A stretch of DNA of 64,000 nucleotides from Sporosarcina ureae (GTDB lineage: Bacteria > Bacillota > Bacilli > Bacillales_A > Planococcaceae). The notes under the pieces were generated by a model that had not been told where the DNA came from, did no database searches, and saw only the letters and a list, made by a program, of their open reading frames with translations. The position numbers and the translations under genes were made by a program. Location: assembly GCF_002101375.1 (NCBI RefSeq), contig NZ_CP015207.1:1315001-1379000 (forward strand), read 5' to 3'. Below are positions 1-9,650 of the stretch, piece after piece. Positions within the stretch are counted from its first letter, which is position 1. Every line of letters begins with the position of its first letter.

Positions 1-741
1 TGGGTCGTTAATGATCGCATCGAAAGCTGCACCAAACGTGGGTGCGACTGACGGGATTTTATCTACTACTTTATGTGGCACTTCTATTAGACTGACCGCC
101 ATACCTAAAACAGTGGTCATAATCATGCCATAGAAAATAGCGCCCTTGATCTTTCTACCCATCATAATAATCGTGATGACTAATCCGAAGATCGTTAGCA
201 ATGTAGGACCAGCTGTTAAATCACCCAAGCCCACTAACGTATTTTCATCTGCTACAATAATTTTGGCGTTTTGTAATCCTAGGAATGTAATGAACAAACC
301 GATCCCTGCACCTACCGCAAATTTCAGCTGGGCTGGTATTGCATTTATGATAATTTCTCGTAATCCTGTCAATGAAAGAACTATAAAGATTAATCCAGAG
401 AATAGTACTCCAGTTAATCCTGTTTGCCATGGTATACCATAAGTGAGCACTACCGTGAAAGCGAAGAATGCATTTAAACCCATGCCCGGTGCTAAACCAA
501 TCGGATATTTGGCTATCAAGCCCATAAATAACGTTCCAACTGCAGCTGCAAGCGCAGTAGCAACAAATACAGCGCCTTTATCCATACGCATGGAATCAGG
601 CAGATCAGGTACAACGTCCAAAGATAACATAATTGGATTTACTGCCAAAATATATGCCATGGCTAAAAAAGTAGTAATTCCACCAATGATTTCGCGACGA
701 TAATTGGTGCCAAGCTTATCAAACTCAAAGTGTTTTTTCAT
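1..741 (-). CDS. pbuG: Guanine/hypoxanthine permease, NCS2 (AzgA-like), 3' end outside window
   Basis: Purine:cation symporter of the cytoplasmic membrane that imports hypoxanthine and guanine for salvage. The first 247 codons are visible and the gene runs off the window edge. The N-terminus reads MKKHFEFDKLGTNYRREI, followed by the FLAMAYI segment and the glycine-rich PIGLAPGMGLNAFF motif typical of AzgA-type NCS2 permeases, and then repeated hydrophobic helices. The ATG at 741 is preceded by an AGGAAGG ribosome site. It lies downstream of guaA on the same strand and is separated from it by a guanine riboswitch with its terminator, the same order as in B. subtilis. Expression should therefore fall when guanine is plentiful. 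The family is certain; the exact substrate is inferred from the riboswitch. Confidence 0.9.
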   Translation of the reverse strand, partial: MKKHFEFDKLGTNYRREIIGGITTFLAMAYILAVNPIMLSLDVVPDLPDSMRMDKGAVFVATALAAAVGTLFMGLIAKYPIGLAPGMGLNAFFAFTVVLTYGIPWQTGLTGVLFSGLIFIVLSLTGLREIIINAIPAQLKFAVGAGIGLFITFLGLQNAKIIVADENTLVGLGDLTAGPTLLTIFGLVITIIMMGRKIKGAIFYGMIMTTVLGMAVSLIEVPHKVVDKIPSVAPTFGAAFDAIINDP

Positions 742-765
742 TGTGACCTTCCTAACTCTCCTTAT

Positions 766-802
766 GTAAAAAGAGGCACGCGAAAAAATTCGCATGCCTC
801 TT
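766..802 (-). terminator. Riboswitch expression-platform terminator before pbuG
   Basis: A near-perfect hairpin (arms 771-783 and 790-802) is followed on the minus strand by a run of five U. It lies between the purine aptamer and the pbuG ribosome site, so it is the likely ligand-dependent terminator. Confidence 0.85.
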
Positions 803-835
803 CTTTAATCCAATAGAAAATATATTTCTATTTAG

Positions 836-904
836 GATCGTAGTCGAAACATTTACGGTGTTCCGGTAGAGACTTCTAGGCCATATTCCCAGCGTTATAC
901 GATC
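836..904 (-). promoter_or_regulatory. Guanine-class purine riboswitch aptamer
   Basis: Read on the minus strand, it has P1 arms gatcgta (898-904) and tacgatc (836-842), the loop sequences ATATGG and CTACCGG, and the conserved CCGTAAATGT segment. The specificity base in the GACTACG junction is C, which pairs with guanine or hypoxanthine; adenine riboswitches have U there. It begins 18 bases after the guaA stop and controls the pbuG terminator. Confidence 0.95.
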
Positions 905-921
905 ATATTCTGTTGTTTAAC

Positions 922-2475
922 TTATTCCCACTCAATTGTGCCAGGTGGTTTCGCTGTAATATCATATACAACACGATTGACTTGATCAACTTCAGTCGTA
1001 ATTCGAGTACTGATTTTTTCTAATACGTCGAAAGGTATACGAGCCCAGTCCGCTGTCATGCCATCTACTGAATGAACCGCTCTGATACCAATCGCATAGT
1101 CGTAAGAACGTTGTTCGTTACGCACACCTACACTGCGGATATTCGGTAATACTGCGAAATATTGCCAAATTGAACGATCGAGTCCAGCCTTTGCGATTTC
1201 ATCACGTAAGATAAAGTCTGCATCGCGAACGATTTCAAGCTTATCTTCCGTAATTTCACCAAGCACACGAACCCCAAGTCCCGGACCTGGGAATGGTTGA
1301 CGGTTAACGATTTCTTCAGGCAATCCAAGTTCTGCTCCTACCGCACGTACTTCATCTTTAAATAATGCGCGTAATGGCTCGATTAACTCGAAGTCCATGT
1401 CTTCAGGCAAACCACCCACATTATGATGAGACTTAATAGTTGCAGAAGTTGCAGTTCCACTTTCGATAATATCTGCATAAATCGTACCTTGCGCTAAGTA
1501 TTTGATGCCATCTAATTTAGCTGACTCTTCATCAAATACGTAAATAAATTCATTACCGATAATCTTACGTTTTTGCTCAGGGTCTGTAACACCTTCCAAC
1601 TTTTTCAAGAAGCGTTCTCGTGCATCTACTTTAATGAAGTGCATGCTGAACTGTTCACTGAAGGTCTTAACTACACTTTCGACTTCGCCTTTACGAAGTA
1701 ATCCGTGGTCAACAAAAATACATGTCAACTGATTCCCTATTGCACGGTCGATCAAAGCAGCTACCACTGAAGAGTCAACTCCGCCACTTAGTGCGCAAAG
1801 TACTTTACGATCGCCAACTACCGAGCGGATCTTCTCTATTTCAATTTCAATGAAACGATCCATTGTCCAGTCGCCTGAAGCTTTACAAATTTCAAAAACA
1901 AAGTTACGCAGGAAATCTTTTCCGTTTTCTGAACGATAATCTTCGGGATGGAATTGAATCGCATAAATCTGTTGTCCATCATTTGAAGTCGCTGCAATAT
2001 TGCCAGTGGAGTCTTTTGCAGATGCAGTAAAGCCTTCAGGTAACTCTGCAATATTAGCGCTATGGCTCACCCAAACATTTTGTTTGTCGGCTTGACCAGC
2101 AAACAATGTAGACGTCGTATCCACTGTCAACGTTTCTTCTTTGCTTTCGTTGCCTGTATTCTTTTCTATTTTTCCGCCTAAATGATCGACGATTACTTGA
2201 GCTCCATAACTGATGCCTAATACAGGAATACCTAATTCGAATATTGCTGGATCAATAGCATACGCTTTCTCGTCTCCAACAGATGCTGAACCGCCGGAAA
2301 GTACAATACCGACTGGATTCATTTTTTTAATTTCCTCAATTGTTGTTGTATGTGCGTGTAACTCACTATACACACCGAATTCGCGGATTGTACGCGTGAA
2401 GAGCTGATTATACTTACTGCCGTAATCGAGAACTACAATTTTTTCTTGTCCGGCTAACACAGGAGCATTTGACAA
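922..2475 (-). CDS. guaA: GMP synthase with a Cys-to-Ser change in the glutaminase site
   Basis: Converts XMP to GMP using ATP and an amino group, the last step of guanine nucleotide synthesis in the cytosol. The 517 residues match the family length. The start is a TTG at 2475 behind GAGGTGG. An N-terminal class I glutaminase domain (about 10-200) is followed by the ATP-pyrophosphatase domain with SGGVDSS near 230 and the dimerisation domain ending KPPGTIEWE. The glutaminase motif normally GICYG reads GISYG here: residue 89 is Ser, codon AGT at 2209-2211. His176 and Glu178 of the triad remain. The oxyanion-region motif SGGP is SGGS. The enzyme may thus depend on free ammonia, or another glutaminase may supply it. 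Pathway assignment is firm; the loss of glutaminase activity is inferred. Confidence 0.96.
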   Translation of the reverse strand: MSNAPVLAGQEKIVVLDYGSKYNQLFTRTIREFGVYSELHAHTTTIEEIKKMNPVGIVLSGGSASVGDEKAYAIDPAIFELGIPVLGISYGAQVIVDHLGGKIEKNTGNESKEETLTVDTTSTLFAGQADKQNVWVSHSANIAELPEGFTASAKDSTGNIAATSNDGQQIYAIQFHPEDYRSENGKDFLRNFVFEICKASGDWTMDRFIEIEIEKIRSVVGDRKVLCALSGGVDSSVVAALIDRAIGNQLTCIFVDHGLLRKGEVESVVKTFSEQFSMHFIKVDARERFLKKLEGVTDPEQKRKIIGNEFIYVFDEESAKLDGIKYLAQGTIYADIIESGTATSATIKSHHNVGGLPEDMDFELIEPLRALFKDEVRAVGAELGLPEEIVNRQPFPGPGLGVRVLGEITEDKLEIVRDADFILRDEIAKAGLDRSIWQYFAVLPNIRSVGVRNEQRSYDYAIGIRAVHSVDGMTADWARIPFDVLEKISTRITTEVDQVNRVVYDITAKPPGTIEWE

Positions 2476-2523
2476 CTAATCCACCTCTTCCAATTTTTTA
2501 ATACCATTTCACGCCTCAACTAC

Positions 2524-2562
2524 AAAAGACGCGTTAGAAAGTCAACTTTCCACGCGTCTTTT
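2524..2562 (-). terminator. Strong hairpin between the tgl operon and guaA
   Basis: A ten-base perfect stem (2524-2533 with 2553-2562) encloses a second stem GAAAG/CTTTC with loop tcaa. On the minus strand the 3' arm ends in UUUU and the guaA start follows about 50 bases later. It could terminate the upstream transglutaminase operon or act as an attenuator in the guaA leader. The reverse strand also ends in UUUU. Confidence 0.6.
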
Positions 2563-2590
2563 CCATCAAAGAATCCAGGTACTGCTATTC

Positions 2591-2646
2591 GATGATAGCT
2601 GACGTTCGTTAGCGCAAGAAATGTCGAGGATATTTCTTGCATCATC
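2591..2646. other. Perfect three-way-junction inverted-repeat element
   Basis: Three nested perfect helices form a closed junction: gatgat (2591-2596) with atcatc (2641-2646); a six-pair hairpin at 2598-2613 with loop GTTC; and a twelve-pair hairpin at 2614-2640 with loop GAG. Two positions are G-U pairs only when the plus strand is transcribed and become A-C mismatches in the minus strand. This weakly favours a plus-strand RNA, antisense to its neighbours. It matches no riboswitch I know. Confidence 0.5.
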
Positions 2647-2679
2647 CGCTCTATATTTTACGCATATTTCGCTAAAAAA

Positions 2680-4848
2680 TCAACAAGTTGTGCTAATAAT
2701 TAAATCTTCCCACACTTCATTCAACTTATCCCAATCTTGGGATTGCCAATTGTTTCCGTAAATCCCCATTTCATACGCGCGGGTCAAGGTGGTCATTCGG
2801 TCTCCTCCATATCGTCCATCCACAAGTATTGCATAGTTGGTAAGTGTCATTGCGGTATCCTTTGGCAAGCCGGTACGCGCTAGTTGTTGTAATAACTGTG
2901 CAAATTGCTGTTCGAATTTCACGCGGCCATTCGGTAGTTTCCTCAATTGTTTTATACGCCATTTCGGTAACCAATTGCTTCTCTTGCTATATAGTACGAC
3001 ACCCGTCGCTACTATCAACACGAGTAGCGATGCATAAAGCCACCATTGACTGAACAACCACGCAAACTTTTGTTTGAACGCGTCGAATGCAGGCGAACCT
3101 TTTGTTTTCTTAGGAAGTTCTTTCTCTTTTTCCACTTCCGGTTTCTCGGCTTTTTTAATTTCCTCTTGTTCAGGACTTTCATTGGAAATATTGAATTCAA
3201 TCTCTGTCGGATGTGTAAAACCTATCGTCGGCTCAAACGGCATCCATCCTATTTCAGGAATATATGCTTCCACCCATGAATGAGCTTCATCATTCGTCAC
3301 GCGATAAACATTTTTCCCCGATGCTTTAAACGCCATTTCCCCAGGTGCAAATCCTTTTACCCAGCGCGTTGGTATATTTGCCGACCTTAGCATGACGGCC
3401 ATGGAAGTAGAGAAATTATCACAATAGCCCTTTTTCGTGTCGAATAGAAACTGATCCACATAGTCCTGATCCTCATCGGGTACCGGAACATTTTGGGTCT
3501 CATAAACAAAACCGTTCTTTTTAAAGTATTGCTCTACGGCTTTCACTTTGTCATAGACTGCGGTTTCATTTTCTGTAATCGATAAAGCGAGTTCCTTCAC
3601 GCGTTCCGGTAATTCATCCGGAAGTTGCAAATAGCTTTCCAAATCCTCCTGAACCGTCTCATAGTTCACCATCTCTGCTTTCTGCAAATCTGACATAGTG
3701 TATGTAGGTTCTACAAACTCCATTTCATACTGTTCAATTTTCTCCTGCAGACCCATCAACAAATACAGTCGGTTTGCCGTCATCTCGTGCATGAGGTCAA
3801 AACCTTCAGGTGAGGAAATCTTCGTCGTGCCATAGGGAGTAGCAAGAAACGGCAATGGTTCAGTGAAATCCAGTGTAGCAAGCGACACTTCTCCCTCTAC
3901 AACGGGTGCCCACAAATCTTCACCTGTAAACAGTAGTTCCTTGTTTGATTCTTTATCTTGTATCCACCCCTTCGAAGTATATGTATCCTTCGTTTCAATA
4001 CGCCAATATTGACGTTGTTCTACAGATGCTTCAAACACTAACTGACTGTCTTGGACGAAAGCTCCACCTAGTTGCGAATCATCGGGGTCATAACCCGCCC
4101 GAGCTTGTCCTTTATCAGATCCCTTCTCCTCCACTCCACTTAAAGATAATAAGAACGGTACGGGGTCAGGCCATGCGGGAGGATATACTGGTGCATTTCT
4201 GGAAAGTAAACCGACAGATACAACTATCAGTATCACCGGCAATGAAAGCAGAAGTAATCTTTTTGGACGAAGTGATAATCCTTCGTCACCTGATAATTTA
4301 ATTAATGTAAGACAACTTACGATCAATAAGCCTACTATCATAATTCTCACAATAGACGAAGTAGCATCATATGGAGTGAACGTATCCAACAACGCTACAA
4401 ACACTATAGTAAAGCTAAAGAACATCATCATACTACGCCGGACTTCAATCCAGTGGCGAAGCAAATAGGCGATCATCCAAACTAATATAAACAATAATAA
4501 CGTACGGAATAAATTCGATAATTCACCCAGATCACCTTTGATTAGCAACAGGATATTCCGTTGGACATCTTGTAAAATATAGCCTGTCGTTTCTATAGAA
4601 ATCCATAGTTGATCGAAATACATATAATGAATAGCCCATAACACATAAAGTATCTGGATTACACCGCCGACCCACCATGATAATCGAAATAAAGCTAATG
4701 CAAAAAAGAGTATCAGATAGATGATGAATAAAGAAGGATGTCCGAAATCTGTCAAATCCATAATTGGGATAAACCACTCCCACAGTAAAACGACACTAAG
4801 CGCGTATAAAAACATCAGCACTTTCCAACTTACTATCGGTTTCTTCAT
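2680..4848 (-). CDS. Membrane-anchored transglutaminase-like protein (TgpA/YebA type)
   Basis: A 722-residue membrane protein of the transglutaminase-like cysteine protease superfamily; its substrate is unknown. About seven N-terminal membrane segments (between residues 8 and 215) precede an extracytoplasmic region with the transglutaminase core. Cys476 lies in KKGYCDNFST, His523 in EAHSWVEAYIP, and the third position is Glu539 in GWMPFEPT, as I recall from the YebA family. One more helix follows near 595-612, with a DUF4129-like cytoplasmic tail. Its ATG overlaps the DUF58 stop by four bases, so the three genes moxR, DUF58 and tgl are translationally coupled, the usual arrangement of this operon. 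Related operons have been linked to envelope maintenance; the role here is not shown. Confidence 0.88.
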   Translation of the reverse strand: MKKPIVSWKVLMFLYALSVVLLWEWFIPIMDLTDFGHPSLFIIYLILFFALALFRLSWWVGGVIQILYVLWAIHYMYFDQLWISIETTGYILQDVQRNILLLIKGDLGELSNLFRTLLLFILVWMIAYLLRHWIEVRRSMMMFFSFTIVFVALLDTFTPYDATSSIVRIMIVGLLIVSCLTLIKLSGDEGLSLRPKRLLLLSLPVILIVVSVGLLSRNAPVYPPAWPDPVPFLLSLSGVEEKGSDKGQARAGYDPDDSQLGGAFVQDSQLVFEASVEQRQYWRIETKDTYTSKGWIQDKESNKELLFTGEDLWAPVVEGEVSLATLDFTEPLPFLATPYGTTKISSPEGFDLMHEMTANRLYLLMGLQEKIEQYEMEFVEPTYTMSDLQKAEMVNYETVQEDLESYLQLPDELPERVKELALSITENETAVYDKVKAVEQYFKKNGFVYETQNVPVPDEDQDYVDQFLFDTKKGYCDNFSTSMAVMLRSANIPTRWVKGFAPGEMAFKASGKNVYRVTNDEAHSWVEAYIPEIGWMPFEPTIGFTHPTEIEFNISNESPEQEEIKKAEKPEVEKEKELPKKTKGSPAFDAFKQKFAWLFSQWWLYASLLVLIVATGVVLYSKRSNWLPKWRIKQLRKLPNGRVKFEQQFAQLLQQLARTGLPKDTAMTLTNYAILVDGRYGGDRMTTLTRAYEMGIYGNNWQSQDWDKLNEVWEDLIISTTC

Positions 4849-6023
4849 GAATTCACCGCCTTTTGTAACGTCGATGAATAATCAGATGGATAAATTAATT
4901 TCACAGTAATACCGAGCAGTTTCACTTGATTAATAAGAGGTTCAAGTGATTTTTCATTTATATGATCTGTCATCACCACAAAGCAGACCACTGCGGTTGC
5001 GTCAAGAGTACACGTCAATACGTGATGGATGAAATCCATGCGAAGATTTCCTGTAATAAGCAACATCGCATCCTTAGGCATTGCTTTATCAATTGGCAAC
5101 CTTACCTTTTGTATGTCTTCAGGCTGGATTTTTGCAAGATGTACTAATGCTTGCCTAGTCTGATCTGAGGATTGTATCAATGGAAACACTTTCGGTTGGT
5201 CACTTGCTGTGATCATGGTTAGTTTGGCATGACTCTGTCCGGCAGATACTACAATCGATGCAGCAAACTCCACAGCATCTTCAAATGCTTCAGATATTCC
5301 GCAATCCAATAGCAACGTATATTGCTCTGATCGCTGTTCATCAAATTCCTTTGTCATTAATTTCGAAGTACGAGCAAATGATTTCCAATGAATCCAAGAC
5401 AACCGATCTCCTGGCGCATATTCCCTAATGCTAGAGGGTGTTGTTGCATCTTTTGCTAGCATGTAAGCGGAAAGTTGCTGTCCTTCACTAGTTCCTTTAG
5501 ATGCCGATTCATACACCATAGCTGTCACGCTCGGATAAACCAAAAAATGGTCTCGAACGACAAATACTCTTTTTTTACGAATCCAATTAAAAAAGTCTAC
5601 TACTTCCACTTCTACTGTTGGCAAGGTGTATTCACCACGCCGAACATTCTTCAGCAAATAGGTATGTTCATATGTTCTCCGAAATCCTAGAAGCGTAATT
5701 TTCCGTTCAATCTTTTCGCGCTTATCATGTACTCGTTTATCCATCAGAACTACATATAGTAAAGGGAATGGGAAATTTCTCTTTAGAACCACTCGTATGG
5801 TTACATGTCCATTCCTTGTTACATGTCGTTCTTCAATATATCGCGCAACTGTGAGATCCCGTAACGGATACAAGTAAAGGAGCACGGAGTATATCACAAA
5901 TGGAATCAACGTATAGAAGATGAACCAGCTAACGAAACCCCCTTGAAATTTTGCAAAGACGTAGGCAGCTGTACCAATGGCTAGGACACTCGCGAAACGT
6001 CCGAATGATCGCAAACCATTCAT
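4845..6023 (-). CDS. DUF58 (vWA-like) membrane protein
   Basis: A 392-residue protein with two N-terminal hydrophobic helices (about 10-50), a beta-rich middle and the DUF58 core, which contains the motif EYAPGDRLSWIHWKS near residues 199-213. DUF58 proteins have a von Willebrand A-like fold and occur almost always beside MoxR ATPases, which are thought to remodel them. The gene overlaps moxR upstream and tgl downstream by four bases each (ATGA). Function beyond membership of the MoxR-DUF58-transglutaminase module cannot be told from sequence. Confidence 0.88.
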   Translation of the reverse strand: MNGLRSFGRFASVLAIGTAAYVFAKFQGGFVSWFIFYTLIPFVIYSVLLYLYPLRDLTVARYIEERHVTRNGHVTIRVVLKRNFPFPLLYVVLMDKRVHDKREKIERKITLLGFRRTYEHTYLLKNVRRGEYTLPTVEVEVVDFFNWIRKKRVFVVRDHFLVYPSVTAMVYESASKGTSEGQQLSAYMLAKDATTPSSIREYAPGDRLSWIHWKSFARTSKLMTKEFDEQRSEQYTLLLDCGISEAFEDAVEFAASIVVSAGQSHAKLTMITASDQPKVFPLIQSSDQTRQALVHLAKIQPEDIQKVRLPIDKAMPKDAMLLITGNLRMDFIHHVLTCTLDATAVVCFVVMTDHINEKSLEPLINQVKLLGITVKLIYPSDYSSTLQKAVNS

Positions 6024-6970
6024 AGAGTAGCTGACCTGCGCAGTACTGGAACTGGTAGACGTTCGAGAATTCGGTTAACTATTTCCTCAGTATCGATTCC
6101 TTCATATTTCGCCTCAGGGCGCAAAATCATTCGATGCGAAAATGTAAACGTCGCTAAATATTGTACATCGTCAGGCAAGACGAACGTGCGTCCTTTTATG
6201 AATGCGTAAGCTTGGCAAGCTTTCATTAATGCCATCGAACCACGTGGACTTACGCCTAAAGAAACCGATTCATGCTGGCGTGTTGCTTCTGCACAATCTA
6301 CAATATAAGAAACAATCGTATCGTCTACAGTCACTTCGCGTACATGACGCTGTAGCTCTAGTAATTCCTCCACTGTTAGAATGGCGTCAATTTGCTCAAT
6401 TGGCGTTTGCCGTTCCGCCCTTTTCAATAATTCCATTTCTTGTTGTTTTGTCGGATAACCCATTTTCAGCTTAAAGATAAAACGATCAAGCTGTGCTTCC
6501 GGTAGAGGGTACGTCCCTTCATATTCAATAGGATTTTGTGTTGCCATTACGAAAAACGGTCTTGGTAATTGAATAGTCGTTCCATCTACCGTAATCGTCG
6601 CCTCTTCCATCCCTTCCAATAAAGCAGCCTGTGTTTTGGGTGATGTTCGGTTGATTTCATCAGCCAATACGATATTCCCAATCAACGGTCCTGGACGAAA
6701 TTCGAATTGCATCGTCTGTGGATTATAGATGGATACGCCTGAAACATCAGAAGGTAATAAATCTGGAGTGAATTGAATCCGCTTAAACTTTGCACCGATT
6801 GAAGTCGCTAGTGCTCTGACTAGCATCGTCTTGCCAACGCCCGGTACATCTTCCAGTAATACGTGACCGCCAGCTAATAATGCTGTCATACTTAGCTCCG
6901 CTATATCACGTTTTCCAACAATAACTTTGTCAATATTGTCCAATACTCGTTCGATCCATTGTGAATGCAT
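6020..6970 (-). CDS. MoxR-family AAA+ ATPase
   Basis: A cytosolic AAA+ ATPase of 316 residues, probably a chaperone that acts on the DUF58 and transglutaminase partners encoded just downstream. The Walker A motif is PGVGKT (43-48) and Walker B is LADEINR (102-108), followed by the GMEEATI and ATQNPIEYEGTYPLPEAQ motifs characteristic of MoxR; SPRG marks the sensor region. It is the first gene of the operon, with a GGGAGAG ribosome site before the ATG at 6970. Length and motifs fit the family; the client is inferred from context. Confidence 0.92.
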   Translation of the reverse strand: MHSQWIERVLDNIDKVIVGKRDIAELSMTALLAGGHVLLEDVPGVGKTMLVRALATSIGAKFKRIQFTPDLLPSDVSGVSIYNPQTMQFEFRPGPLIGNIVLADEINRTSPKTQAALLEGMEEATITVDGTTIQLPRPFFVMATQNPIEYEGTYPLPEAQLDRFIFKLKMGYPTKQQEMELLKRAERQTPIEQIDAILTVEELLELQRHVREVTVDDTIVSYIVDCAEATRQHESVSLGVSPRGSMALMKACQAYAFIKGRTFVLPDDVQYLATFTFSHRMILRPEAKYEGIDTEEIVNRILERLPVPVLRRSATL

Positions 6971-7051
6971 AGTTGTTCTCTCCCGTCACGAACTGAATCC
7001 GTCTTTTTGTATGAAACTATCATACCTGAAACGAATAATCCCGACAAACAG

Positions 7052-7087
7052 AAAAATAGCCGACCCATTATCTAATAAGAGGTCGGC
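7052..7087 (-). terminator. Terminator after nadE
   Basis: Arms 7059-7065 (gccgacc) and 7081-7087 (ggtcggc) form a hairpin followed on the minus strand by TATTTTT. It lies directly after the nadE stop codon. Confidence 0.85.
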
Positions 7088-7092
7088 AGTTT

Positions 7093-7917
7093 TCATTTCC
7101 AAAATTCATCAAATACCGTAATAGGCAAGTGTCGTTTATGGGCTGATTTCAAATAGTGTCCTTCAATTTGCTTTCGCGCTGCAGTCGATACTTCTTTTCC
7201 TTCAAGATAGTCATCGATTTCATCATACGTCACACCTAACGCTACTTCATCTGGAATGGCGGGTTTATTACCTTCCAAATCAGCTGTAGGGATTTTATTG
7301 TATAAATGAGGTGGACAGTCTAGTTCTTCTAGTAATTGTTTTCCTTGGCGTTTATTCAGACGGTAAATTGGCATAAGATCCGCTGCACCATCACCGAATT
7401 TCGTGTAGAATCCAGTGATTGCTTCAGCTGCGTGATCTGTACCTAGAACGACCGAGTGATGAACGGCCGCTACAGAATACTGTACTTTCATACGTTCGCG
7501 CGCCTTTTCATTTCCTTTATCAAAATCAGAGATATAAAGACCTGCTTTGATCAAAGCTCGTTCACTGGCGTCTACCGCTTCTTTAATATCCACTGAATAG
7601 ACGACCGAAGGACTAATAAAACGCAATGCATCCTGACAATCATCTTCGTCAAACTGCACACCATACGGTAAACGGAGTGCATAGAAATGGTACTTTTCTT
7701 CTTCTAACTCTTCATTCAGCTCATCAATTGCCATCTGCGCTAGTTTGCCGACTAATGTAGAGTCTTGACCACCTGAGATACCTAATGTGAAACCTTGTAA
7801 AAATGTATTTTTTTTCAAATATGCTTTCATAAAGTCGATGGAAGTCCGGATCTCTTGCTGCGGGTCGATTTCCGGCTTCGCACGTAATGCTTGGATAATT
7901 TCTTGCTGCAATGTCAA
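7093..7917 (-). CDS. nadE: NH3-dependent NAD synthetase
   Basis: Amidates nicotinic acid adenine dinucleotide to NAD with ATP and ammonia in the cytosol. The P-loop-like pyrophosphatase motif [10 protein letters not shown] sits near residues 45-54, and the conserved [19 protein letters not shown] and [14 protein letters not shown] segments follow. The TTG start at 7917 gives 274 residues, close to the 272 of B. subtilis NadE, and has an AAGGAAGTGGG ribosome site. An upstream ATG at 7965 would overlap pncB by 32 bases and is less likely. It is 16 bases after pncB, so the two NAD salvage steps form one transcript. Confidence 0.93.
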   Translation of the reverse strand: MTLQQEIIQALRAKPEIDPQQEIRTSIDFMKAYLKKNTFLQGFTLGISGGQDSTLVGKLAQMAIDELNEELEEEKYHFYALRLPYGVQFDEDDCQDALRFISPSVVYSVDIKEAVDASERALIKAGLYISDFDKGNEKARERMKVQYSVAAVHHSVVLGTDHAAEAITGFYTKFGDGAADLMPIYRLNKRQGKQLLEELDCPPHLYNKIPTADLEGNKPAIPDEVALGVTYDEIDDYLEGKEVSTAARKQIEGHYLKSAHKRHLPITVFDEFWK

Positions 7918-7933
7918 CGCTCCCACTTCCTTT

Positions 7934-9403
7934 TCATCGTTTTGTGTAGTTCTCAACCATTTCATGCACTTCTTCTATGTTACGTCTCTTATTATCCCAA
8001 CACTTCTGACTAAGATCGACAGGATATTCTTCTGGATTCAATGAACGTTTATATTCTTCCCACAGTAGGGAAAGATTTTTTTGTGCAAATTCACGAATTT
8101 CATAAACTGGTGGGTTTTTATAAATGGTTATTCCATCGCGAATAACTTGCTCGTGTAAGTTCACCGCTTCAAAATTCGTTACAAATTTTGAGATAAATGT
8201 ATGCACGGGGTGGAACATTTTGATGCGTTCTTCCTTTGTCGGATCTTCGTCATGCATCGTAATATAGTCACCTTCCGCTTTGCCATTTTCGAGGTCAATG
8301 ATTCGATAGAGTTTTTTGCGGCCGGGCGTTGTCACTTTTTCTATGTTTGCTGAGATTTTAATCGTATCTTGCATTTCCCCATCATCGCTTTCGATGGACA
8401 CAATTTTATAGACTGCTCCAAGCGCTGGTTGATCATATGCCGTAATCAGCTTGGTTCCAATACCCCAAATGTCAACTTGAGCTCCTTGGGCTTTCAAGTT
8501 TAAAATCGTGTACTCATCCAAATCATTCGATACTACGATTTTCGCATCCGTGAAACCTGCTTCATCTAACATACGGCGGGTTTCTTTTGACAAGAACGCA
8601 ATATCTCCACTGTCGAGTCGTACTCCTATGAAATTAATGCTGTCTCCAAGTTCTTTTGCCACTTTAATGGCTGTAGGGACGCCAATCTTTAATGTATTAT
8701 ACGTATCCACTAAGAACACGCAGTCTCGATGACGTTGTGCGTAGACTTTGAATGCAGTGTACTCATCTCTATAGGCTTGGACAAATGAATGTGCATGAGT
8801 CCCCGAAACAGCCAGTCCGAAACGTTTTCCCGCGCGTACGTTACTCGTAGATTCCACGCCACCGATGACCGCTGCACGCGCACCCCAAACTGCGGCATCC
8901 ATTTCATGCGCACGTCGGCTCCCGAACTCCATCACTACGTCATCTTTCACTACTTGCTTGATACGGCTAGCTTTTGTGCTGATTAACGTTTGGTAGTTAA
9001 CGATATTTAGCAATGCTGTTTCGATCAATTGCGCTTCAATCAAGTTCGCCTCAATCCGGATGATCGGTTCATTCGCAAAAACGAGTTCTCCTTCTTTCAT
9101 GGAATACACGTCACCTGTGAAACGGACGCCTTTCAAATAATCAAGGAAATCATCAGAAAACCCAAGCTCTTCTCTTAAATAAGCCAAATCACTTTCTGTG
9201 AATGAAAACTCTTCAAGATACTTCAGTACATGTTCAAGGCCTGCAAATATTGCATAACCGTTACCGAATGGAATTTTTCTGAAATACACTTCAAATACTG
9301 ATTTCCGTTCATGAATGCCGTCCGCCCAATACGATTCGGCCATATTGATTTGATAAAGGTCTGTATGTAACGCTAAACTGTCGTCTTTGTATGATGAAGT
9401 CAT
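7934..9403 (-). CDS. pncB: Nicotinate phosphoribosyltransferase
   Basis: Joins nicotinate to PRPP, giving nicotinate mononucleotide, the entry step of the Preiss-Handler salvage route that NadE, encoded next, completes. The product has 489 residues from the ATG at 9403, which is preceded by AAGGAGACGACT; an ATG twelve codons upstream lacks such a site. Recognisable segments are the N-terminal [37 protein letters not shown] in the middle, and [12 protein letters not shown] with the family histidine. [10 protein letters not shown] and [11 protein letters not shown] are further conserved phosphate-binding parts. It fits the bacillary PncB type. Confidence 0.93.
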   Translation of the reverse strand: MTSSYKDDSLALHTDLYQINMAESYWADGIHERKSVFEVYFRKIPFGNGYAIFAGLEHVLKYLEEFSFTESDLAYLREELGFSDDFLDYLKGVRFTGDVYSMKEGELVFANEPIIRIEANLIEAQLIETALLNIVNYQTLISTKASRIKQVVKDDVVMEFGSRRAHEMDAAVWGARAAVIGGVESTSNVRAGKRFGLAVSGTHAHSFVQAYRDEYTAFKVYAQRHRDCVFLVDTYNTLKIGVPTAIKVAKELGDSINFIGVRLDSGDIAFLSKETRRMLDEAGFTDAKIVVSNDLDEYTILNLKAQGAQVDIWGIGTKLITAYDQPALGAVYKIVSIESDDGEMQDTIKISANIEKVTTPGRKKLYRIIDLENGKAEGDYITMHDEDPTKEERIKMFHPVHTFISKFVTNFEAVNLHEQVIRDGITIYKNPPVYEIREFAQKNLSLLWEEYKRSLNPEEYPVDLSQKCWDNKRRNIEEVHEMVENYTKR

Positions 9404-9525
9404 AGTCGTCTCCTTCTTCCGCTGCAATAATATTGTCATTATACACTATTTCCCCTATTTCTCAGCAAAGTAATCATCAACTGCTGAATTGACTTCAGAA
9501 ATGTAAGTTTTTTAAGTTAGCATAG

Positions 9526-9571
9526 AAAAGACAGAAGTCAGCTCCGATTCATTTCGGAGTTTCCCTCTGTC
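9526..9571 (-). terminator. Terminator of the lut operon
   Basis: An outer stem GACAGA/TCTGTC (9530-9535, 9566-9571) encloses CTCCGA/TCGGAG (9542-9547, 9554-9559). On the minus strand it ends in TTTTC. It lies 80 bases after lutC. Confidence 0.7.
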
Positions 9572-9650
9572 CCACGTAATTATTTCTAGTGAAATTGGTT
9601 TCTGTTTTAGCTTCCCACTTTCTAAATGATGGAAGTCGTCACTTCATTTT

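Noticed and set aside
146..703. Two plus-strand frames at the left edge
   Set aside because: They are antisense to pbuG, whose product is clearly recognisable on the minus strand.
7918..7965. Longer nadE start at an upstream ATG
   Set aside because: It would overlap pncB by 32 bases and add 16 residues not expected in the family; the internal TTG has a ribosome site.
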